A DNA stretch of 64,000 nucleotides from Diadophis punctatus similis (taxonomy: Eukaryota; Chordata; Lepidosauria; Squamata; Dipsadidae), in assembly GCA_023053685.1 (NCBI GenBank), contig JALIGW010000003.1:46921996-46985995 (forward strand), in the 5' to 3' direction. A program made the translations under genes and the position numbers. Positions 54,381 through 64,000 of this stretch are shown here, piece by piece (position 1 is the first letter of the stretch; each line of letters opens with the position of its first letter). Below the pieces are notes generated by a model, which was not told where the DNA came from, searched no databases, and saw nothing but the letters and a program-made list of their open reading frames with translations.

Positions 54381-54500
54381 CAGGAGTCCCCAAACTCGGC
54401 AACTTTAAGACTTGTGGACTTCAACTCCCAGAATTCTGGCTGGAGAATTCTGGGAGCTGAAGTCCACAAGTCTTAAAATTGCCAGGTTTGAAGACCTCTG
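54381..54500. mobile_element. Palindromic hAT MITE (120 bp)
   Basis: CAGGAGTCCCCAAACTCGG to GGTTTGAAGACCTCTG; inverted about GAATTCTGGCTGGAGAATTC. Duplications ATCTTAAA (54373-54380) and ATCTAAAA (54501-54508) match at 7 of 8. Confidence 0.9.
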
Positions 54501-54659
54501 ATCTAAAATATCCTGCACGTAGCAAAAGAAATTAATGAATTTTTTAAAAAATCTCTTTACCCAACAGTCATACATAATTACTGGCCAGTCTCCATTTCTT
54601 GGAAAGATTATGGAAGAAAAAGGCTGCACTTCAATTGCAAAAATTTTGGATGTGACTAT

Positions 54660-55685
54660 TATCTGGTCTCTCTTTGTTGGGTTTCAGTATTAAGTCTCTT
54701 TCAATAGAGACTGCATTTGTTATTCTTGTAGATAACTACAACTGAGACCAGGAGGGGAGACCCTTGTCCTGTTAGCTTTCTCAGTAAGGTTTGTGACCTT
54801 CAATCCTTGCATAATTTTGGACCGAGTGCAAGTATTAGAAATTGGAGGCACTGTTCTGCAGTGGCTCTGCTACCCCTTTCTGAATGGGTGGTCCAACTGG
54901 AGTTGACGGAGGAAGAGAGGTTGAATCTATGAACACTTATGTGGGGGCTGAGTCCTACCCTAGACCAAACTGGAGATGTTGTAGAAATCTTGATATGCTG
55001 CCTCAAGGCTTTGAGGAACTAGAGATAGTCATTATTTTAAGCATGGCATTTTGAGCCCACTAGTTGTGTCATTCCCTGTACCAGAAGCTATGGAAAGCAA
55101 TGGTTCATGTGTTAGACTACTGCAATTTATTTCATGTGGGGCAACCTTGCAAAAAAAACAAATTACAGTTGGCACAGAACGCAGTTACAGTACCTGCCTG
55201 CAGATTGGCATTAATTCATACAGCAGAAAAACACATGTTTTGTGACCTGCTTTAGTTGCCAATAGTTTTCCAGGACTAGTTTAAGATGTTGGTGACTACT
55301 TTATGATTCAAATCCTTGTTATCTTTGGGACCATCTTCTCCAGGTAGAATCTGCCCACCCTATATCATCTAGGAGAGAAAGACAGTACCAGGTTCCCCAA
55401 AGAAATAAGGGAAGTTGGAACTTGGAAAATGACATTCTTAGTAGCAGCGCCCTCTGGAACAACAGCTCCCTCCACATCTTGCTAAAAAAAAAAAAAGATA
55501 ATGGCAATATTTTTCAAGAGGGCATTTGGCATCAGAGGGCATTTGTACTAGTAGAAAACATTTTTTTTAATCATAATGATTCTATTACAGTTTTATTGAC
55601 TGTGAATTGTTTTATAGTAAGTTTCATACATTGTATGCTGACTGGAGTTATTATAGCAAGCAGTATACAAATGTAAATAAATACC
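54660..55685 (+). mobile_element. L2-like LINE 3' half, decayed
   Basis: TTAGACTACTGCAATTTATT (55112-55131) encodes the LDYCNL motif. TTGGCACAGAACGCAGTTACAG encodes LAQNAVT, as in L2 proteins. The 3' end AGCAGTATACAAATGTAAAT (55659-55678) plus AAATA is the L2-type tail. Frames are broken. Confidence 0.75.
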
Positions 55686-56283
55686 GTAGTTATTTATTTA
55701 CAGATTCTACCTTCAGTTCTGTAATGGAAGAAAGGCAAGTCATGTCAAACAAATGATATGTGATGAGTATTTCATAAAGTGGATTAGTTTTGGAATGATT
55801 ACTGGTAAGCAAATAATGCAAGAGCTACGTATGGATTTCAATCACATTTTATGCATTGTTTGCTCTGCAAAACATTTTCTCTTGCTACCGACTGACATTA
55901 CTCAGTTCATGCCAGATTTACTATTGCACCATGAAAGTTAGAAGTACATTCTGTACTTATATCCAAAAGATTTTCCTGTCATCTGGATTGCCTTTGGGAA
56001 ATGTGGTGATGCCTAAAAATGCCTGCTTATTAAAACATTAAAAATATTCAATGGCCAAGTATTCGACAGTGAAAATCTTAACAAAACAGACATAGGACTG
56101 TTTTGTCCGACAGTAATTATTGTCAGGTTCCTGCTATTCTGAATACTCTTGCAATAAATCCTACTGAATTTAATGGGATTTACTTCAGAACAGAAGCGCG
56201 TAAGATTGCACTAACAGTATTGCTGTCAACCCATTATCATTTTTGATGCCAAGAATTTCAATACCATTAGAGGTGTTTCTCAT
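55686..56283. other. Unassigned stretch
   Basis: Nothing recognised. Confidence 0.4.
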
Positions 56284-56291
56284 GGATTTTC

Positions 56292-57210
56292 CAGAGGTGG
56301 GTTCCTCCCAGTTTGAACCGGTTCTATAGAATCGGTAGTAACTTGGCGGCCTGGGTCGCTGGAACCGGCAGCGACCCAGGCCTGCCATGCCCCCGAAACG
56401 GTTCTTATAGTTCTTATAGTTTTTATAGTACTGCGCATGCGCAGAGGGTCATTTCTGGGAAGTGATGCGCATGCATGTGCATGAGCAAAGCGGACGTGCA
56501 CTTGCAAAACGTGCACTTCAGTGATGGGTTCCTACCGGTGCGATCCACTCTATAGCACCGGTAGCGGCCCGCTGATGACATCACAGTACCGATGCAGTCA
56601 ATTGCCAGTGCCTGGGTGCCGCCATTTTTTTAAAAAAAATTAAATTCTTTTTAAAATTTTCTTCTGTGCATGCCCAGAAGCCGAGCTTCCGGCACTGCGC
56701 ATACGCTGCCTTCCTACCCCACAGTGAGTCCAAGCAGGGGAGGATGGCTGAGGGAGCACGTGAGACGCTGAAAGAACGGGCGGCAGGAACTATCTCCATT
56801 CCCCTCCCTTCAGCAGTCCGAGAAGCCACGAACGTGCGGTGATGATCCCAGGCATTTTTGCACGTTTGAGGCTTCTCAAGCTGCTGAGAGGAGGGAGACG
56901 GGCGGCAGGAGCCTAGGATCATCAAATGGGGAGAAGCATTCAGGCCGGACGGAGCCTCCTAGAAGAACCGCTGCCGCGGTCTTGCTGCTCCCGCTGCGGG
57001 GGGCTGCATTGCGGGTGGGAAATGCCCCCCCGCTTCTCCAGCCACTGCCAAGCTACCGAGGCCCATGCCCACCTGGTCACATGGCTGGCAAGCCACACCC
57101 ACAAAATAAGCCACACCCACAGAGTGGTAGTAAAAAAATTAGGAACCCGCCCCTGGTGCACTTCCGTCGCGATGCGAACCGGTGGGGAAGGTAAGTAGAA
57201 CCCACCCCTG
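56292..57210. mobile_element. hAT MITE, CAGGGGTGGG family (outer)
   Basis: Starts CAGAGGTGGGTTCCTCCCAG and ends AAGTAGAACCCACCCCTG. Carries TGCGCATGCGCA at 56432-56443 and AAGGTAAGT at 57188-57196. Flanks GGATTTTC and ATCTTTTC match at only 5 of 8, so the outer boundary is less certain. Interrupted by the inner element. Confidence 0.8.
56519..57155. mobile_element. hAT MITE, long CAGGGGCGGG subfamily, reverse orientation (637 bp), TSD GTGCACTT
   Basis: Starts CAGTGATGGGTTCCTACCGG and ends TTAGGAACCCGCCCCTG. Exact duplications GTGCACTT lie at 56511-56518 and 57156-57163. It is collinear in reverse with 23011-23534 and 45623-46148, but carries about 110 bp extra near 56895-57050 that the other copies lack. 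Confidence 0.95.
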
Positions 57211-57218
57211 ATCTTTTC

Positions 57219-57987
57219 CTGTAAGATCCTCTGCTGAGTTGAATTCTCTTTTGCATGCTGCAAAATAAAAATGAAGTCCCACTAATTAGCAAGACCTGTC
57301 ACCTGGCTTCTGAAGGTAAAGTCTCCCTCAGTTTGATCCTGACTGCTGGCAACTTCACAGATACATCCAAGGAATTTTGCTGGCAGCAAAATGGATGAGG
57401 GTGTTTTTTTTTAAAAACTTCTTCCCAATAAAGCCTGCAGCCCAGTAAATTCCCCGATGGTCTTCTGCTCAAATACTTGCCCCTAACCCTTATTAGCGTT
57501 TAAGCCCAGATAAGATCAGTTGGCTGGTAGTGCTTATTGAAACACACCTCTGGGTTTACTGGTTTGTTTAAAAAAGCTGATAAGGAAGGGAGGATAGATA
57601 AATGGCCAGGGGTGTAGATGAAACAAACTAAGAACTGAGAATGATCAGAAAGTCAGTGTTCATTCCCCACCCGCTCCATATGCCTCTATTAGATGGTTGC
57701 ACTATTGAGACAAGGAGGTGCGTGCGGTCCTGATTGTCTCAGGAGACTTTCTGTTTGACTGGCTCAGCAAAATGCCATTCTCGAAACAATAGAGAGAAGC
57801 AATTGAAAAAAACCAAGAATGTCAAAATAAACACAATCAAGCGAAGAGAATGGCAGTCTTGGGAGCTGATGGGCTGATGAGGCAATACCCCAGTGAGAGC
57901 ATGGGTTCTCGGTTTTGCATGGCTGCCTTTTATACTACAAACAAAGCTACCATAGGGATAATATAGAGGTCACCCAAGGCACCAGCT
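57219..57987. other. Unassigned stretch
   Basis: No gene. CTGCTGGCAACTTCACAGAT at 57343 weakly recalls a BovB/SINE tail. Confidence 0.4.
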
Positions 57988-57995
57988 CATTAGAA

Positions 57996-58063
57996 CAGTA
58001 TTTCTCAACCTCAGCAACTTCAAGATGTGTGGACTTCAACTCCCAGAATTCCCCCAGTCACTG
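57996..58063. mobile_element. Half-size palindromic hAT MITE (68 bp), TSD CATTAGAA
   Basis: Starts CAGTATTTCTCAACCTCAGC, ends CCCCCAGTCACTG. Exact duplications CATTAGAA lie at 57988-57995 and 58064-58071. Only the left arm of the 136-bp element and a few terminal bases of the right arm remain. Confidence 0.9.
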
Positions 58064-58071
58064 CATTAGAA

Positions 58072-58911
58072 CGTTGGATTGAACTTCTGTCTCTAGATGT
58101 GCACTGTGGGTGGGGCAATAATGCTAAGGACAGACTAATCAATCTGTCATCCAGGTTCTTCTCTCACTTCTTTTTGAAAGAAATAAGAAGCCAGTAAGAT
58201 CAGCTTACTCCAGCAAAGGCCTCTCTGCACAGCAAGTCCTCTGTGGTTGGAAGATTTTCATGATCCTGATTTTAAGCATGGCATTCATCACGGTAAGATG
58301 AGTGATGCTGTGTCTATCACAAGTTGCCAAATTCACTGTGGCTTTTTAATGACAAGGGGAGAATAGTCTGCATATGCTTAGATAACTTTCTTCTTGTCTA
58401 TTTTTCTCTGGAATGGGTTTGCACAACATATTAGATTAGCTTGCAATGTGGTTGGGAGGTCTGTGGTTCAATATGTTATGGAAACATGGCCATTGTTTTA
58501 GTACATTTTATCAACCAGGTCATTATACCAAGCTATAATATGTTTGATTTGTTAACACAAGGCTGAGCAGGATTTTGGCTCAATTAGGCACAAGAGATAG
58601 GTATATATTAAGAAAGATCTACCAGATGGAGGTGGTGAACAATGCTGTCGTACCCCAAAACAACAACATTCCAAAAATAGCCTCCTACTTAGAAGTCTCT
58701 TATTGCTAGGAAATATGAAGCAGAAGCTATCCCAGTTAGGTTTAAATAGTCAACAAATTCTGTACATGTATTTGTAAAGATATAATGGCAGCATGGTCCG
58801 TCCCTCCTCACTGGTGCCACTGGAAACTGCCTTCCTATAAGGTTGGCGCAGACCAACCAATATCAGGCTCAGGTGACAACTTGATTGGTCAATTTCTGTC
58901 ACAACCAATGG
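58072..58911. other. Unassigned stretch
   Basis: Nothing recognised. Confidence 0.4.
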
Positions 58912-58919
58912 GTCAACAA

Positions 58920-59129
58920 CAGGGGTGGGTTCCACTAACCTTCCCTATCGGTTCGCATCATGATGGAAGCCTCTGCGCATGCGCAGAGGATTTTTTTGCC
59001 AGCCGCGGCGACCGGAGAACCAGTTCGGGGGCGTGGACAGCTGGCCATCACTGCCAGTTCGGTGAGCGGGTGCAAATTTCCGCCACCAGTACAGACAAAC
59101 TGGTCCAAACCGGCAGCAACCCACCACTC
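58920..59129. mobile_element. hAT MITE, CAGGGGTGGG family (210 bp), TSD GTCAACAA
   Basis: Starts CAGGGGTGGGTTCCACTAAC and ends GCAGCAACCCACCACTC. Exact duplications GTCAACAA lie at 58912-58919 and 59130-59137. Contains TGCGCATGCGCA at 58974-58985. Confidence 0.92.
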
Positions 59130-59137
59130 GTCAACAA

Positions 59138-59845
59138 CCATATACAATGTCATGGCAGGACACTTAAACAGCATTTGTTGATCTGAAAAGCAGATCCTGT
59201 ACATGCAGGAAAACACTAGGAAAAAGAATTTATAAAGATAAAATATGTGATGGAAAAACTACAGAGGAATACAACCGAAATATTTGCAGCAACGTGAAGT
59301 TTGGAAAAACAACTGAAAATGACAGCATAGAGGAAGAGATTAATCTATTAATCTAGAATAACTTAAAAGCTATTTCTCAATAGTGAAATGCCTGGCCAAA
59401 AACATGTTTCATTCTGAAAATATCTTCGGTGACTCAGCTGTAAATCTGAAATAAAGTCTTATTAGTAATTTTCTTCTTGATCATAATTTGTGTTATGCTG
59501 TATTTCTGATAGATAACAATTACAAAAGAACAACAACCCAGCAAGAGGTAATGGTTATCTTTATAAGAAATGTTTATCTTCTTTTTTATCCTTCATCAAT
59601 ATCCTCAGTTTTACCAGTACTTTGACTCAAAGCCCATTCAGTCAATGGCCCACAGTTGCGGTTTAGCTTTTAACTCAATTGCAATTGCAACACCATAGCT
59701 ACCTCAGTTGGGCTCGGCACATTTAGAAAAGTCTTTGTGTGCAAATAGTCCAATATATTTTATTGCTTGAGAAAAAGGCAATATGATGCGATTCCTTTTC
59801 CCCCATTCAGAAACTGATTGTACTGGTGGTTGGTTTATTTCCACA
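59138..59845. other. Unassigned stretch
   Basis: No gene or repeat recognised. It would be 3' UTR if the next entry is real. Confidence 0.4.
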
Positions 59846-60109
59846 TTAGCAGGATGGTGTTGTTGTTGCAGCAGTCGTATTGTCTCCGACACTTTGCTTC
59901 TGCTCCTCCATCTCCTGCTTTAAGGAACTCCTCGTGAATTCCTGTTCCTTGAGCAAGTTCACATGATTATTGCTGTTCTTAGAATAGAAGTAGGCAACTT
60001 CCGATTTCAAGTAGGCTAACTTGAAATATTCTGAGGCAAGAGCGGCTGTGACCGAGGCAAAGATGCAAAGACTTTTGCATGTGGGTAGAACCAGATTTTC
60101 CTCTTTTTT
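59846..60109 (-). CDS. Candidate C-terminal coding exon, unidentified
   Basis: An open minus-strand frame of 87 codons plus TAA, without its own ATG, looks protein-like. A short hydrophobic stretch (CIFASVTAALASEYF) precedes KLAYLKSEVAYFYSKN and then a charged, helix-prone tail (LLKEQEFTRSSLKQEMEEQK). A plausible acceptor (CCGCTCTTGCCTCAG) would start the exon at 60030. No transposon motif. Family not recognised. A chance frame is possible. Confidence 0.3.
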   Translation of the reverse strand, partial: KKEENLVLPTCKSLCIFASVTAALASEYFKLAYLKSEVAYFYSKNSNNHVNLLKEQEFTRSSLKQEMEEQKQSVGDNTTAATTTPSC

Positions 60110-60112
60110 TCA

Positions 60113-60462
60113 GTGGAGGATAGTTTAAAATTTTGTTTTCCTTTACAAAAATACTGTGTGGAATTTGTATATGTTTCCACCTTATACTGCAAAAAAAATG
60201 TGCCATAATTCTTGAACAACTGTGGTCTGGGAGGTGTCTCAGAGGATTGCCAAAAACTCAGGAGCTGCATGAGTCTGAAGCTGACCATCCCAATCACTCT
60301 TCCAACCCAAGAGAAAAATGGTGTGTTCTCTGAATTAAGCAGCAATTGGTTACTGAGCTACAAAAGAACAGGACACACTTTATTGTGACCAAAGGCACAA
60401 ACTACTAAAAACAATGAAAAAAAACATAAACTTGCGTAGCAAGTAAGCTAAACTATTACTAT
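60113..60462. other. Unassigned stretch
   Basis: Nothing recognised. An overlapping minus-strand frame lacks motifs. Confidence 0.4.
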
Positions 60463-60472
60463 AGAAAACCTT

Positions 60473-61164
60473 TGTCTTGAAACTCAACATTAAGAAAACT
60501 AAGATCTTGGCATCCAGCCCTCTCAATTCCTGGCAAATAGATGGGGAAGAAATGGAAGTAGTGATAGATTTTATTTTCCTGAGCTCCAAGATCACCGCAG
60601 ATGGGGACTGCAGCCAAGAAATTAAAAGAGACTTGCTCATGGGGAGGAAAGCTATGGCAAATCTAGACTGCATACTAAAAAGCAGAGACATCACCCTGCC
60701 AACAAAAGTGCGTATAGTCAAGGCTATGGTTTTCCCAGTTGCAATGTATGGCTGTGAAAGTTGGACCATAAGGAAGGCTGAGCGCCAAAGAATTGAGGCC
60801 TTTGAATTATGGTGCTGAAGAAGACTCCTGCGAGTCCCTTGGACTGCAAGGCACTCAAACCGGTCAGTCCTAGAGGAGATCAACCCTGACTGCTCTTTAG
60901 AAGGCCAGATCCTGAAGATGAAACTCAAACACTTTGGCCACCTAATGAGAAGGAAGGACTCACTGGAGAAGAGCCTAATGCTGGGAAAGATTGAAGGCAA
61001 AATAAGAAAGGGACGACAGAGAATGAGGTGGCTGGATGGAGTCACTGAAGCAGTAGGCGTGAGCTTAAATAGACTCCGGGGGATGGTAGAGGACAGGAAG
61101 GCCTGGAGGAATGTTGTCCATGGGGTCACGATGGGTCGGACAAGACTTCGCAACTAACAACAAC
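60473..61164 (+). mobile_element. BovB (RTE) LINE, C-terminal half with one nonsense codon
   Basis: Encodes the end of the BovB ORF2 protein from the segment just after the catalytic box (LNIKKTKILASSPL). It continues through KAMVFPVAMYGCESWTIRK, RIEAFELWC, RRLLRVPWTARHSNRS and HFGHLMRRKDSLEKSL to MGRTRLRN and a stop. The only defect in the 227-codon frame is TGA at 60816-60818, where the family has a Trp (TGG). 5' truncated. A 10-bp duplication AGAAAACCTT flanks it (60463-60472 and 61165-61174). Ends with an AACAACAACA-type tail. Confidence 0.95.
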
Positions 61165-61174
61165 AGAAAACCTT

Positions 61175-61609
61175 ACATCTGTTAGTGCTTTGTCTTTTTA
61201 ATTACACTCAATACTAGTTTTATGCAGCAGTGCCATTACATGCAACCATTTCTGAATCCAGTTCTGTTCTGAGTTTTCTAAGAGACAAAAGAGAACTGGT
61301 AAGTCACGGGACAAAGTAAATGCTGGGTTTCCTGCAAAAAAGTCATAAATCTCAGTCATGTCACTGTGGTACACTACAAACAGTTGTTGCCAAGCACCCA
61401 AAATGTGATCACGTGATGGGGAGGGGGGGAAAGCAGACATCAGAATTTCAAAACTGGGACATAGGTTGCTCTGGGGAGTAACTTCCACCAGTCACTAAGT
61501 GACCAGTCATAAGCCAAGAACTATGTGTAGTTGAAATCAGGGCAGGGTGGAGGGTGGAGGAAGAGACAATATAGTGATGGCTTGAATTTTGTGAAGTCTT
61601 GGCTAGATT
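61175..61609. other. Unassigned stretch
   Basis: Nothing recognised. Confidence 0.4.
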
Positions 61610-61845
61610 AAAAAAACTAATCAAGTTGAGAAGCAACCTGGAATTAGGGAGAAACTTCCTAACAGTGAGGATAATTAACTAGTGGAATAGCTTGTCTTCA
61701 GAAGTTGTGGGTGTTTCATCACTGGAGGTTTTTAAGAAGAGACTGGACACTCACTTGTCTGAAATGGTATAGGGTCTCCTGCTTGACCAGGGGGCTGGAC
61801 TAGAAGATCTCCAAGGTCCCTTCCAGCTCTATTCTCTATTCTAAT
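61610..61845 (+). mobile_element. CR1 LINE 3' end
   Basis: AGAAGCAACCTGGAATTAGG, then the 3' UTR GACTAGAAGATCTCCAAGG and a CTATTCTCTATTCTA tail. Same family and truncation class as 19150-19545. Confidence 0.88.
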
Positions 61846-62094
61846 CATCAGCTAATTCAACCTGAAATGAATAGCTAAACACCACGTTGTTGAAATCTAC
61901 TGTAACAGTGGGTGAAAGGAGAAGTCAGGATGACTAAACAATGTGCTTTTTCATGATAATAGAAATAAAGATGTTACATTTAATTCTCACCCCTCCATTG
62001 TCACCGCAACCCTATGGTGTGGGGGGAGGGAGGTGAAAGTGAGACAGTCCAAAAGTCATCCAATGAACTTCCATTGTGGATTTGAATCAGAGTG
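61846..62094. other. Unassigned stretch
   Basis: Nothing recognised. Confidence 0.4.
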
Positions 62095-62102
62095 TCCTAG
62101 AT

Positions 62103-62289
62103 CAGGAGTCCCCAACCCCCAGTCCATGGACCAGCACCAGGTCACGGCATGCCAGAAACCAGTCCATGCAAACAAGTGAAGCCCCATCTGTGGGATGCAG
62201 GCAGCATGTGAAACCACGCCCCTTCTGGTCCTCAGAAAATCCTCTCTCCATGGAAGTCCCTGGTGCCCCAAAAGGTTGGTGGGCCTCTG
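62103..62289. mobile_element. hAT MITE, CAGCAGTCCCC family (187 bp)
   Basis: Starts CAGGAGTCCCCAACCCCCAG and ends AAGGTTGGTGGGCCTCTG. Duplications TCCTAGAT (62095-62102) and CCCTAGAT (62290-62297) match at 7 of 8. Confidence 0.88.
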
Positions 62290-62442
62290 CCCTAGATCTT
62301 AGACCAATGCCTTAGCCGCTATATCAAGCTGTCTCAAGCAAAGTTGCATCTAGGAAGATGTTTTTCAGGCTAGGAAGGTACTTTTGGTTAGCAATGTTTC
62401 AGCTACGCCAGAATTTGCCAGGAGTTTAGATCTCCTGGGCAT

Positions 62443-62730
62443 CAGAGGTGGGTTTCAGCAGGTTCTGACCAGTTCTGGAGAACCGGTAGTGGAAATTTTG
62501 AGTAGTTCGGAGAACCGGTAAATACCACCTCTGACTGGCCCTGCCCCCATCTATTCTCTGCCTCCCGAGTCCCAGCTGATCGGGAGGAAATGGGGATTTT
62601 GCAGTATTCTTCCCCTGGAGTGGGGAGGGAATGGAGATTTTGCAGTATCCTTTCCCTGCCATGCCCACCAAGCCACGCCCACCAAGCCACGCCCACAGGT
62701 GGTAGTAAAAAAAAGTGAATCCCACCACTG
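62443..62730. mobile_element. hAT MITE, CAGAGGTGGGATTCAGC subfamily (288 bp)
   Basis: Starts CAGAGGTGGGTTTCAGCAGG and ends GTGAATCCCACCACTG. Flanks CTGGGCAT and CCAGGCAT match at 6 of 8. Collinear with 24959-25267. Confidence 0.88.
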
Positions 62731-62738
62731 CCAGGCAT

Positions 62739-63282
62739 GCTCATTTTCATAGGTGTCTAGTAGAAACCATGGTGACATTATATGCATCATGACCCAATTG
62801 TGCAAATTGCAAAGATGACATAATTGATGTTTGTATGTTGTTCTCATGATGCATGTGTTAATTGCCTGCCCCCATCCACCCACTCAACAGATATCCATAC
62901 TCACTTGGCCCAAATGAAATAACATTGCAGAGAAGGTATATTTAAATACAAGGGTAGTGCTATCTCTTTTCATGTATTTCAATTTTAGTTATTATTTTAT
63001 TGATTTATTTTCATTTATTTAAAATCCAGTATATGTGACAAACAATAGTGAATGTGACTTAGCGGGATACAATGTTACGGTACAAAAAAAAAAGACAACA
63101 ATATGACAAAACTATACCATTTTGTGGCTGGGAACTTTAATTTCCCCCTCCTCTTCTTGTTCTTAATTAGGTTTGTAAGGGTCACAGGGGTTTTTCAGAG
63201 ATACAGTGACAAAGAAAAACAGCTGAAATTTTCAGACTGGTTTTTTCAAGTTAGAAGATCTGCAAAGATGCATAAAGCAGTC
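62739..63282. other. Unassigned stretch
   Basis: AT-rich, with TTATTTATTTTCATTTATTT near 63000. No gene recognised. Confidence 0.4.
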
Positions 63283-63290
63283 ATGTAGAC

Positions 63291-63475
63291 CCGGGGTGGG
63301 TTCCTCCTGGTTCGGACTGGATCGCCCGAACCAGTAGCAACCCACTCGTAACGTCACTGTCGGTGCCGTTCCATGCGTGCCACCATCCTTTTTCCCTTCC
63401 GTGGCTTGAAAAAGAGAAACGTCATGATGCGAACTGGTGGCGAAGGTAAGTGGAACCCACCCCTGATGTAGACCA
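63291..63475. mobile_element. hAT MITE, CAGGGGTGGG family (185 bp), TSD ATGTAGAC
   Basis: Starts CCGGGGTGGGTTCCTCCTGG and ends GGAACCCACCCCTG. Exact duplications ATGTAGAC lie at 63283-63290 and 63476-63483. AAGGTAAGT lies at 63443-63451. An internally deleted relative of 11948-12310. Confidence 0.93.
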
Positions 63476-63487
63476 ACTTAACAAAAC

Positions 63488-63560
63488 AATTTTTACTGAT
63501 GATGTTATCTAGTTTGAGTAATGAAATGTCTGCAAGAACATAAGCTCAGAGAGCACCAAG
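63488..63560 (+). mobile_element. Interspersed repeat scrap, as at 34700-34835
   Basis: ACTGATGATGTTATCTAGTT then GAAATGTCTGCAAGAA: the same unit as 34700-34835 in the opposite orientation. Confidence 0.5.
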
Positions 63561-63822
63561 GACCCATCAAAACATTTTTTTCCTTTTTTTAAAGCAAAAA
63601 TATCCTGCCAGAGGAATTTATCATTCATCACCAAATGTCAATGGCATAGATTGGAGAGTTTTTCAGCCAGGACCTCTAAAAATAGGACTGTATCCATATG
63701 TGGCCTCTGTACCATGGGATGCCCACTCTGATCAATACTTTTTGAAAAGGGTCTACAGGAGTCTCATGGGTTTGACTGATATAAAATATTAATAAAAGTT
63801 AATAAAAGTTATATTAATTAAA

Positions 63823-63974
63823 TAATCTAAAATAAATAAGCATGAATTAAATCAACAACATAAATCATTGTTTAATCTAAAATAAATAAGCATGAATTAA
63901 ATTAACAACATAAATCATTGTTTAATCTAAAATAAATAAGCATGAATTAAATTAACAACATAAATCATTGTTTA
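63823..63974. repeat. 50-bp minisatellite, three copies
   Basis: The unit containing AATCTAAAATAAATAAGCAT, GAATTAAAT(C/T)AACAACATAA and ATCATTGTTT repeats at an exact 50-bp period (CATGAATTAA at 63841, 63891 and 63941). Copies differ at about one position, so expansion is recent. Confidence 0.95.
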
Positions 63975-64000
63975 TACAAAATCAAGCTAATAAACTGAAG

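Noticed and set aside
63823..63974. CRISPR-like array
   Set aside because: Contiguous 50-bp tandem units without unique spacers, in a vertebrate genome.

Overview
The window looks like squamate reptile nuclear DNA, most likely from a snake. The evidence is a BovB/RTE LINE, CR1- and L2-type LINEs, Sauria-type tRNA SINEs, GATA/GACA (Bkm-type) arrays, and a very dense population of non-autonomous hAT elements. I see no rRNA, functional tRNA, CRISPR array or bacterial-type gene. Nearly all long open frames are LINE fragments or artefacts of low-complexity or GC-rich repeats. Host coding content is at most a few candidate exons: 8385-8651 (+), 25948-27841 (-, three pieces), 42529-42717 (+) and 59846-60109 (-). 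I could not assign any of these to a named gene.

Layout. 0-10 kb: L2-like LINE tail, SINE, palindromic hAT MITE, a TAAGGTGACC-ended MITE with a second MITE inside it, an AC repeat, and an antisense L2-like reverse transcriptase split by a hAT MITE. 10-20 kb: antisense BovB tail, several hAT MITEs, a three-deep nest (SINE > hAT > hAT) at 15.2-16.1 kb, a Sauria-type SINE split by a hAT, and a CR1 tail. 20-30 kb: hAT elements (one same-family nest), a TA-flanked MITE, a terminal-inverted-repeat transposon broken by a SINE and a hAT, and the best candidate host exons (minus strand). 30-40 kb: further hATs, L2 and CR1 fragments, two GATA arrays around a hAT element, decayed antisense BovB, a Jockey-type LINE 3' half and a CR1 tail. 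40-50 kb: a TA-flanked MITE, a solo LTR with promoter boxes, a small membrane-protein-like frame, a second Jockey-type LINE split by a hAT, and a CR1 carrying an LTR-like insertion. 50-64 kb: Sauria SINE, a 2-kb CpG-rich hAT with long hairpins, L2 remnants, a same-family hAT nest, a BovB C-terminal half with one nonsense codon, more hATs, and a 50-bp minisatellite at the right edge.

The strongest result is the fine structure of the hAT population. More than twenty insertions have their 8-bp target duplications still readable. They separate into two groups by duplication sequence, which suggests two classes of transposase in trans. The main family (ends CAGGGGTGGGTTCC) carries two host-like signals: an exact AAGGTAAGT 5' splice site near one end, and NRF1-like TGCGCATGCGCA palindromes inside. 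No transposase gene was found here, so all copies depend on enzymes encoded elsewhere.
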